A stretch of DNA of 5,465 bases. It comes from JAWXBG01 sp044375415 (GTDB lineage: Bacteria; Bacteroidota; Bacteroidia; Flavobacteriales_D; Sanyastnellaceae). This document shows positions 1 through 5,465 of the stretch, in pieces; position 1 is the stretch's first letter, and the number at the start of each line of letters is the position of its first letter. The position numbers and the translations under genes were made by a program. The stretch is taken from the NCBI GenBank assembly GCA_044375415.1, contig JBILMS010000162.1, positions 1 through 5,465 of the forward strand, written 5' to 3'. The notes beneath the pieces are model-generated. The model was not told the origin of the DNA. It made no database searches and saw nothing but the letters and a program-made list of their open reading frames with translations.

Positions 1-222
1 AGCAATCTCCACTGCAAGCGGATTTAAATCTGCATTCTGATCGTCGCAATCAGTGTTGTCCTGAACGAATCCGATAGGTTGATCGAGCGACCATACGGCA
101 TCACCCGGGTCTCCGAAACCATCTCCATCATCATCATCGTACCACAATGTTGCAACGTTACAAGATCCATCATCGCATGTAGCCTCAGGGTCGTAGTTGC
201 AGGCCAATGGATCAATGCATCC
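1..222 (-). repeat. Cys-rich GCxDPxACNY / MopE repeat, copy 2 (cut by window edge)
   Basis: Seventy-four residues are visible: GCIDPLACNYDPEATCDDGSC, LWYDDDDGDGFGDPG, VWSLDQPIGFVQDNTDC, DDQNADLNPLAVEI, after which the window ends just before the expected C(D)NGIDDNC block. It starts exactly 276 bases after copy 1. The Cys of WSC in copy 1 is Leu here (WSL), so one cysteine of the pattern is lost. More copies may follow below position 1. Confidence 0.75.
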
Positions 223-3200
223 AAATATCTGACCTTCATCTATTATACCATTGCAGTTATCGTCTATTCCATTGCACGGGTTCTCCGGCATGTTAGGATT
301 AACATTTGCGTCTAAGTCATAGCAGTCAGAGCTATCGGTGACATAGCCATCGGGTGGTGTGCAAGACCAAAGAGAGCTATTTGCATCACCTAGACCATCG
401 CCATCTGCATCGGCAAACCACAAGGTAGGATATGTGCACGTTCCATCTTCGCATGTCGCATCTGCATTGTAGTTGCAAGCAGTAGGATCCATACATCCAT
501 CTATGGCACCTTCGTCAACCTGACCATCACAGTTATCGTCAATGTCATTGCAGAGAATTTCCTCGACACCGGGGTTTACATTGGCATTGGTGTCATCACA
601 ATCATCACAGATATCATATCCATCGCCATCATCATCGAATCGATAAACCCAATTGGATGTATTGCCCGTGAGTGTGAAATTGTTCAACGCACCTGTGTAA
701 CTGTTCTCTGAATAGTCTTCTACTGAGGTCAAACCGCTATTGTCTCCATTGGGTGTTGCGCCCAAGTTTTTGAAGTTGTAGTACAATTGAAGTCCCGGCT
801 CACTTCCACCCAAATCAAGGTAAATAGATGAGGCAATTTCTGCAGGAGTTCTAACCACATTCCAAATTCTCACTTCATCCATTTTTCCGTGGAAGAATCC
901 GGAAGAACCCGCGTAGGATCCAATGAATTGCTGTGATGAATAGTAGGAAGCGTAGTTCGAAGGCGCTTGGGCAACTTCTTGACCGTTAACAAAAAGCTTC
1001 ATGATACCTGTATTGTAATTGTAGCTCATTGCTACGTGAGTCCAGGTATTCAAAGGCAATTGAGTCGGTGATTGTACGATGTTGTAGTTAAAATAATCGC
1101 CGGCTACCAAATAACCATTGTTCAACCAAAGAGGATTTGAACTGCCCCAAACGAGGTACTGTGTACCATAGCTATTTGGTAAGACCCACGCTTCTTTGGT
1201 GAATGATTGATAGCTAGACGTGCTGTAAGGAGTGTATATATAATCATCGCTACCATCAAAGTGCATAGCAAGACCACCTTCGTCAATCTGACCATTACAG
1301 TTGTCGTCTATACCATTATCACAAATTTCGATCGTCTGAGGATTTATTGCGGGATCTCCATCATTACAATCTCCACCTATGGTACTCCAACCGGCACCCG
1401 GATTTGTACAATCAACGGTAGCAGACGCTTGATCACCAAAGCCATCCCCATCTCCGTCATAGTACCAAGTGATGATACCAATAGTTGGGTCGTTGTCATT
1501 GCAATCATCACAAACGTTTGCACCATCGTTATCATTATCCTGAAGCCAAACCCAATTTGAGTTCTGTCCGTTCAGTGCAAAATTGGTGAGCGCACCGTTG
1601 TAATCGTACACACTCTCATCGTTTACCGTAGTGAAGCCAATATTATCAGCTCCCGGAGTTACCGAACCGTTTTCGAAAGTGTAATACACCATCAATCCGC
1701 TTTCAGAACCTGTTAAGGCAAGATTCATTGCAGATTGTATTTCCGCTTGTGTTTTCGCGTAATTCCAGAATCTAACATCGTCTATTCGACCGTTAAATGA
1801 GCTGGAACCATATCCTACGCACAATACATAACCGTAAGGGCAGTATGAGTTTCCGGATCCCACATTGATTCCATTGATGTACAAGTTGATTTGAGATGCA
1901 GAATAATTGTAGACTACGGCAACATGTGCCCACTCGTTCACAGGAACAGTAGTGGTAGAAGATGTTGTATAACCACAGTAATCTTGGAAGTAGAGATAAC
2001 CGTTCTGTAAATACAATCGGCAGTCATTACTAAAGAAGATATACTGTGTGGATGTGCCTGAATTCGTCTTAATCCATGCTTCTTTCGTATAGGACTGATA
2101 AGCCGATGAATAATACGTGTACACATAATCATCATTTCCATCGAAAGCAAGCGCAGTACCTGTATCATCTACGATACCGTTGCAATCGTCATCTATCCCG
2201 TTACATATTTCGTTCATCGCAGGATTCACGGCTGGATCGGCATCATTACAGTCTCCAGGTGTAAGTGTCCATCCTGCTCCGGGAGGGTCACATTGAACTG
2301 TAGCGGTTGATACATTTCCAAATCCATCACCATCGGAGTCTTCGTACCAGGTATAGATTGTGATGCTTGGATCGCTGTCGTCGCAATCTTCACAAAGGTC
2401 TAATCCATCGCCATCCAAATCGAAATAAGATATCCAGTTTGAACTTGTTCCGTTTCGGGCGAAGTTGTTCAATGAACCATCATAATGGTTGCTCAGGTCA
2501 TCTGTAAGAGTGTAGGCAGTGTTGTTTCCACCGGCCACTACTCCCGCATCTTCAAAATTGTAGTAACGCATCAGACCGGTTTCATTTCCGCTTAATACGC
2601 TGTACATACCGTTTTGGATTTCGCTTTGAGTTTTAACGTAATTCCAGAATTTAACATCGTCGATACGACCGTTCCATGAATTAGATCCATAGCCAATACA
2701 CGTTGCATATCCATAAGGGCAATAAGCATTACCCGTTCCAACGAGGTTTCCATTTATGTATATCTGAACATAATACACAGAGAAAGTAACCGCAACGTGA
2801 GTCCACTGGTTGAGTGGGATAGGCACGCTACTTGAAATGGTATACCCACAGTAATCCTGGTAGTATAGATATCCGTTTTGCGTATACAAGCGAGAGTCAT
2901 TGCTGAAGAAAATGTATTTCTGACCATTGTTGTCATTGCTATAGACCCATGCCTCTTTTGTAAACGGAGAGTAGGATGTCGCATAGTCTGTATAAACGTA
3001 ATCGTCATTTCCGTCAAAAGACATTGTGAGATTTCCGGTATCTACATACCCGTCGCAGTCGTCATCAATGTTGTTGTCGCAGATTTCTTCTGCACCGGGA
3101 TAAACCGTATTGCTGCTGTCATCGCAGTCACCGCTTACCGTGGTGTATTCCGGTCCAGGTTGTGTGCAGTTTACTAACGCAGTGTTTTCATCTCCAAATC

Positions 3201-5465
3201 CATCTCCATCGGTATCGGCGTACCATGTAATATTGGTGATTGATGCATTGGTATCGTCGCAATCTGAACAAATGTCAAATCCGTCGTTATCTGCATCCCA
3301 CTGTGGCATCCAATTGCTGGTAAGTCCTTGCAGATTGAAGTTGTACAGATTTCCTGAGAAGGAGTTAGTGCTGGCATCATCAACTACACTGTAGGCCGTA
3401 TTGTTTCCGGCGGGCACTACAGAAGGGTTTTCGAAGTTATACCACATAGCCAATCCGGGTTCACTTCCTGTGAGAGCGGAGTTCATGTTAGATTGGATTT
3501 GTGCAGCTGAAAGAGCAAGATTCCAAATTCTTACATTGTCCATTTTACCGGAGAAGAAGTAACTGCTTCCTTGCCATGACCCAAGGTATTGGGTAGACGA
3601 GTAATAAGAACCATACGACGTGCTCGCATTCCCAACCAAAGTACCATTTCTGTACAATCGCATCACTTGAGTGCTTTGATCAAAAGTCATGGCAACATGA
3701 ATCCATTCGTTTAATGGAAGTGGGGTAGGATCTTGAATCAAATACCACGTGTTGTAATCACCTGCTGTAAGGTATCCGTTGTTAATCCAAAGCTGATTTA
3801 CGTTGCCGGATATGATGTGTTGATTATTACTGCTATTTACAAACACCCAAGCTTCTTTAGTATAAGATTGATATTGGTTTGTAGTGTAGTTTGTATAAAT
3901 GTAGTCGTTGGAACCGTCGAAATGTAAAGCTAAACCACTGTCATCGATGATGCCGTTACAGTTGTCATCAATAAGGTTGTCGCAGATTTCAATTACTCCC
4001 GGATTGATCTCAGGATTGTTGTCATCGCAATCACCGTTTGATGTAACGAAGTCAGGACCGGGTTGGTCACATTGCGTCACAGCAGATTCGTCATCTCCAA
4101 AACCATCACCATCGGAATCGAGGTACCAAATGATGGTGGTAATGCCGGGATCATTGTCATTGCAATCTTCACAAACGTCGATACCATCCAAGTCTGCATC
4201 ATACCTGTAGACCCAGTTAGATGTGTTTCCGCTCATTGTAAAGTTGTACAATGGAGCATCATAATTGCTAGCACTTAAGTCATTAGCTGTAGTGTAAGCA
4301 GCATTGTTTCCTGAAGGAATTACTGCAGGGTTTTCGAAGTTATAGTAGCGAACGAGACCCAATTCTGAACCGCTAAGCGTAGAGTTCATGCTTGCAGCTA
4401 TTTGGGATGCGGTGCGCGTATAATTCCATATTCGCACTTCATCCATTCTTCCGCCTAAGTAATCACCACCGCCCGGATAAGATCCCACACCCACTTCGTA
4501 ACCGTAGGAGTAGTTTCCATTGTTCTGAGCTACTTGAATTCCATTAATGTAAAGGGTCATTTGCGAATTGCTGTAGTTATAAGTTACAGCTACGTGAGTC
4601 CAAGTATTCATTGGTACCTGCGAAGGCGATTGAATATTGTTACTATTGTTTTGTCCTCCGGCAGTTAGATATCTGTTCACCAACCAGAAAGGAGCTTCCG
4701 TTGAAGATATAATTTGCTGATAGGTATTATTACTTGTTACAAAAATCCATGCTTCTTTCGAATAAGAAGTATATCCGATAGGTGGATAAGATGCATACAG
4801 ACGGTCATTGCTGCCATCAAAAGCCATGGCAATACCACTGTCGTCAATTACTCCATTGCAATTGTCATCAATGCCATTATCACAAATTTCGGGCTCGGCA
4901 GGATTGACATCTGCATTGCCATCATTGCAATCTCCGGGTGTCAGCGTCCAATCGGAGCCGGGAGGGTCGCACTGCACTGTTGCCGTAGCAACATTTCCGA
5001 ATCCATCGCCATCACTATCCTGATACCAAACATAAATGGTGATCGAAGCATTGTTGTCGTCGCAATCTTCGCAGCTATCAAGGCCGTCGTTATCGGCATC
5101 AAATTGAGAAACCCAGTTGCTGGTAATTCCATTTAGTGTGAAGTTGTAAAGATTTCCATTAAAGGAATTTGCACTTATATCTTCCACGGTATTGATGCCC
5201 GCGTTATTACCGGCGGCGGTTGCAGATAGATTTTCGAAGTTGTACCAGAACACCAGTTCGGGTTCGGTGCCATTGAACTGGCCATTCATGGATGACAAAA
5301 TTTCATCTCCTGTCATGGCATAGTTCCAAAGACTTACACGGTCCATTCTTCCTCCGAAGAAGTCCGATCCGCCTTCATAAGAGCCTAAATACTGATATGC
5401 ACTGGAATTCGTTGAATAGTAAGAAGTAGCAGTTCCCTGCAATACACCATTGATGTATATCTTGA
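1..5465 (-). CDS. Giant multidomain LamG / MopE-repeat surface protein (internal fragment, both ends missing)
   Basis: One open frame crosses the entire window on the minus strand: 1,821 codons read from 5463 down to 1 without a stop. No start or stop codon can be assigned, so the full protein exceeds 1,821 residues. Residue numbers here count from codon 5463-5461. Layout: LamG1 (partial) 1-118, linker 119-210, LamG2 211-418, linker 419-510, LamG3 511-719, linker 720-811, LamG4 812-1011, linker 1012-1102, LamG5 1103-1305, linker 1306-1397, LamG6 1398-1606, short linker 1607-1655, Cys-rich repeats 1656-1747 and 1748-1821 (cut). LamG domains are beta-sandwich binding modules. The linkers carry calcium-binding DxDGDG and MopE-type motifs and six cysteines each, which fits an exported, oxidised location. 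No enzyme domain or membrane segment is visible. By analogy with Bacteroidota proteins of this design I infer a secreted adhesin, with a signal peptide upstream of 5465 and a type IX sorting domain below position 1. The exact ligand is unknown. Confidence 0.95.
223..498 (-). repeat. Cys-rich GCxDPxACNY / MopE repeat, copy 1
   Basis: Ninety-two residues: GCMDPTACNYNADATCEDGTC, WFADADGDGLGDA, LWSCTPPDGYVTDSSDC, DLDANVNPNMPENPCNGIDDNC, NGIIDEG. The opening Cys-rich block is a repeat type I recognise from giant Flavobacteriales surface proteins, but I know no firm family name or function for it. From WF onward the module aligns with the LamG linkers (DGDG loop, single Cys, DC motif, MopE block). 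It therefore looks like the same spacer with its front end exchanged. Confidence 0.78.
499..645 (-). repeat. Shortened hybrid MopE linker after LamG6
   Basis: Only 49 residues, against 91-92 for the other linkers. It begins like them (DDDGDGYDICDDCDD) but runs straight from that first CDDCDD motif into NVNPGVEEI and CNDIDDNCDGQVDEG. The WY-DxDGDGFGD segment, one cysteine and the second DCxD motif are therefore missing. The simplest reading is an internal deletion between the two DC(D/N)D motifs, which lie 45 residues apart in a normal linker. The reading frame is intact. It marks the border between the LamG array and the Cys-rich array. Confidence 0.75.
646..1272 (-). repeat. LamG domain 6 (last LamG)
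   Basis: A 209-residue LamG copy and the last before the architecture changes. Blocks: LAMHFDGSDDYIYTPY, FTKEAWVL (Trp at 1186-1188), LWLNNGYLVAGDYFNYN, WTHVAMSYNY, MKLFVNGQEVAQ, FFHGKMDEVRIWNVVRTPAEI, GSEPGLQLYYNFKN, and ALNNFTLTGNTSNWV. No cysteines. It groups with LamG3 and LamG1 in the YYSSQQFIGSY segment. Confidence 0.88.
1273..1548 (-). repeat. Linker 5: TSP3-like plus MopE-type metal-binding module
   Basis: Ninety-two residues: DNDNDGANVCDDCNDNDPT, WYYDGDGDGFGDQ, TVDCTNPGAGWSTIGGDCND, DPAINPQTIEICDNGIDDNCNGQIDEGG. The six-cysteine pattern is kept. It ends in IDEG rather than IDDSG. IDEG is the usual MopE-motif ending and is the form also found in the three C-terminal copies below position 645. 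Confidence 0.82.
1549..2157 (-). repeat. LamG domain 5 (cysteine-containing subtype)
   Basis: A 203-residue LamG copy. Blocks: TALAFDGNDDYVYTYY, YTKEAWIK (Trp at 2074-2076), YIFFSNDCRLYLQNGYLYFQDYCGY, WAHVAVVYNY, INLYINGINVG, YCPYGYVLCVGYGSSSFNG, RIDDVRFWNYAKTQAEI, GSESGLMVYYTFEN, and ALTNFALNGQNSNWV. It has four cysteines (NDC, DYC, YCP, VLC), enough for two disulfides. It is clearly the closest relative of LamG4, its immediate neighbour, which suggests a tandem duplication within the gene. Confidence 0.88.
2158..2430 (-). repeat. Linker 4: TSP3-like plus MopE-type metal-binding module
   Basis: Ninety-one residues: DLDGDGLDLCEDCDDSDPS, WYEDSDGDGFGN, TVQCDPPG, WTLTPGDCND, then EICNGIDDDCNGIVDDTG. 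It has six cysteines. The MopE block reads CNGIDDDC where linkers 1 and 5 have CDNGIDDNC, which accounts for the one-residue shorter length. It is nearly identical in protein sequence to linker 1 through the TVQCDPPG and WTLTPGDCND segments, although the DNA differs at many third codon positions. Confidence 0.82.
2431..3030 (-). repeat. LamG domain 4 (cysteine-containing subtype)
   Basis: A 200-residue LamG copy, shorter than LamG2, 3 and 6. Blocks: LTMSFDGNDDYVYTDY, FTKEAWVY (Trp at 2947-2949), YIFFSNDSRLYTQNGYLYYQDYCGY, WTHVAVTF, VQIYINGNLVG, YCPYGYATCIGYGSNSWNG, RIDDVKFWNYVKTQSEI, GNETGLMRYYNFED, SLNNFARNGTSSNWI. It carries three cysteines (in DYC, YCP and ATC), whereas LamG1, 2, 3 and 6 have none. 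LamG5 has the same three plus a fourth, at the position where this copy has Ser (2893-2895). Confidence 0.88.
3031..3306 (-). repeat. Linker 3: TSP3-like plus MopE-type metal-binding module
   Basis: Ninety-two residues: DADNDGFDICSDCDDTNAS, WYADTDGDGFGDE, NCTQPGPEYTTVSGDCDD, then YPGAEEICDNNIDDDCDGYVDTGN. The six-cysteine pattern is kept. The final acidic element reads VDTGN rather than IDDSG, so it lacks one of the usual paired Asp residues just before LamG4. Otherwise it follows the same design as the other linkers. Confidence 0.8.
3307..3933 (-). repeat. LamG domain 3
   Basis: A 209-residue LamG copy. Signature blocks in order: LALHFDGSNDYIYTNY, YTKEAWVF (Trp at 3847-3849), LWINNGYLTAGDYN, WIHVAMTFDQ, MRLYRNGTLVG, FFSGKMDNVRIWNLALSAAQI, GSEPGLAMWYNFEN, and YNFNLQGLTSNWM at the end. 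There are no cysteines. LNNGYLVAGDY in LamG6 and the YYSSTQYLGSW segment link this copy with LamG6 and with the visible part of LamG1. Confidence 0.88.
3934..4209 (-). repeat. Linker 2: TSP3-like plus MopE-type metal-binding module
   Basis: Ninety-two residues: DADLDGIDVCEDCNDNDPG, WYLDSDGDGFGDD, TQCDQPGPDF, NGDCDDNNPEINPG, EICDNLIDDNCNGIIDDSG. It has six cysteines in the same spacing as linker 1. The CDQPGPDF stretch is shared in form with linker 3 (CTQPGPEY), while linkers 1 and 4 carry CDPPG followed by WTLTPGDC. It is probably a calcium-stiffened spacer between LamG2 and LamG3. Confidence 0.82.
4210..4833 (-). repeat. LamG domain 2
   Basis: First complete LamG copy, 208 residues. It starts at IAMAFDGSNDR, the FDGxxDY entry strand with Arg in place of the usual Tyr. 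It then has SKEAWIF (Trp at 4747-4749), WLVNRYLTAGG, WTHVAVTYNY, MTLYINGIQV, GGRMDEVRIWNYTRTASQI, GSELGLVRYYNFEN and YNFTMSGNTSNWV. It contains no cysteine. It matches the Laminin_G_3 pattern of jelly-roll binding domains found in secreted adhesins and carbohydrate-active proteins. Ligand unknown. Confidence 0.88.
4834..5109 (-). repeat. Linker 1: TSP3-like plus MopE-type metal-binding module
   Basis: Ninety-two residues rich in Asp, Asn and Cys. In order: DADNDGLDSCEDCDD, then WYQDSDGDGFGN (thrombospondin-3/calcium-loop-like), TVQCDPPG, WTLTPGDCND, and the MopE-type block EICDNGIDDNCNGVIDD. There are six cysteines in the pattern CxxC, C, C, C, C shared by linkers 1-5. The MopE family name (putative metal-binding motif) comes from established family knowledge; the metal actually bound cannot be read from sequence. 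It joins LamG2 directly, with no extra spacer. Its middle closely resembles linker 4. Confidence 0.82.
5110..5465 (-). repeat. LamG domain 1 (C-terminal part only)
   Basis: This is the C-terminal ~118 residues of a concanavalin A-like domain; its N-terminal half, including the expected EAW segment, lies beyond 5465. It opens with KIYINGVLQG, the usual LYINGxxV strand. It continues with FFGGRMDRVSLWNY, matching the family's FxGxxDEVRIWN block, then EILSSMN, GTEPELVFWYNFEN and NGNLYNFTLNGITSNWV. It has no cysteine. The DRVSLWN block departs from the DEVRIWN or DDVRFWN form of the other copies, making this the most divergent copy over the shared part. Domain identity is clear; exact edges are approximate. 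Confidence 0.82.

Noticed and set aside
121..170. A run of tcatc/atcatc units resembling a microsatellite.
   Set aside because: It is simply the antisense of consecutive Asp codons (DDDDGDG) in the calcium-loop motif of the C-terminal repeat; it is in frame and explained by the protein.
1207..1560. A plus-strand ATG-to-stop frame of about 117 codons, Ile/Val-rich.
   Set aside because: Same artefact: antisense of linker 5 and the start of LamG6. Similar frames recur at each linker (2878-3177, 3908-4210, 4063-4278), which is expected of repeats and not of real genes.
1938..2168. A minus-strand ATG-to-stop frame in a different phase, about 76 codons; similar ones at 24-239, 2754-3017, 3174-3383 and 4941-5132.
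   Set aside because: These are out-of-phase shadows of the main frame, short, rich in Met from GATGGATGA-like linker codons, and match no domain.
4714..5136. A plus-strand ATG-to-stop frame of about 140 codons, rich in Ile and Val, that looks like a membrane protein.
   Set aside because: It is the antisense of the Asp/Asn-rich linker 1 and the neighbouring LamG edges. GAT and GAC read backwards give ATC and GTC (Ile, Val), so acidic repeats create false hydrophobic frames. The minus-strand frame carries recognisable domains here.
1..5465. The regular roughly 900-base periodicity, considered as a CRISPR array, tandem mobile element or satellite.
   Set aside because: The repeats are long, coding, diverged at synonymous sites and have no short identical direct repeats with unique spacers, no terminal inverted repeats and no transposase.
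1..5465. A new multi-gene system (defence, toxin-antitoxin, secretion cluster).
   Set aside because: The window contains only the interior of one structural gene; there is no second gene, regulatory site or catalytic domain to support such a claim.

Overview
The whole 5,465-base window lies inside one very large gene on the minus strand. Reading the reverse complement in the frame whose codons end at positions divisible by three (first full codon 5463-5461, last 3-1) gives 1,821 consecutive sense codons with no stop. Neither the start nor the end of the gene is present. I see no intergenic DNA, promoter, ribosome binding site, terminator, RNA gene, mobile element or CRISPR array. Short ATG-started frames elsewhere in the window are shadows of this reading frame.

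The protein is a modular, apparently secreted surface protein. From the N-terminal side (high coordinates) to the C-terminal side (low coordinates) it holds six concanavalin A-like LamG domains of about 200-209 residues (Laminin_G_3 type). The first is cut by the window edge. LamG1 to LamG5 are each followed by a 91-92 residue Asp/Asn/Cys-rich linker. Each linker carries a thrombospondin-3-like DxDGDG calcium-binding motif and a MopE-type 'putative metal-binding' motif (DCxDxxPxxNP...EICDNGIDDNCNGxIDD). LamG plus linker makes a super-repeat of about 300 residues; the EAW tryptophan recurs at spacings of 900, 900, 873 and 888 bases. After LamG6 the linker is shortened to 49 residues. The architecture then changes to a 92-residue Cys-rich repeat that opens with GCxDPxACNY and ends in the same MopE motif; one full copy and one partial copy are visible.

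The organism is most likely a Bacteroidota member, probably of the marine or aquatic Flavobacteriales type. This rests on established knowledge that GCxDPxACNY...DDGSC repeats, MopE motifs and LamG arrays are typical of giant surface proteins in that group, along with moderate-to-low GC by eye. By analogy such proteins usually have an N-terminal signal peptide and a C-terminal type IX secretion sorting domain. Both would lie outside this window and are inferred, not seen.

The likely job is adhesion or carbohydrate/protein binding at the cell surface, with Ca2+ rigidifying the linkers. No catalytic domain is visible. The window does not look like a new molecular system. Its interest lies in the repeat architecture: two LamG subtypes, a mosaic of linker subtypes, a shortened hybrid linker at the change of repeat type, and an odd cysteine count in one LamG copy.
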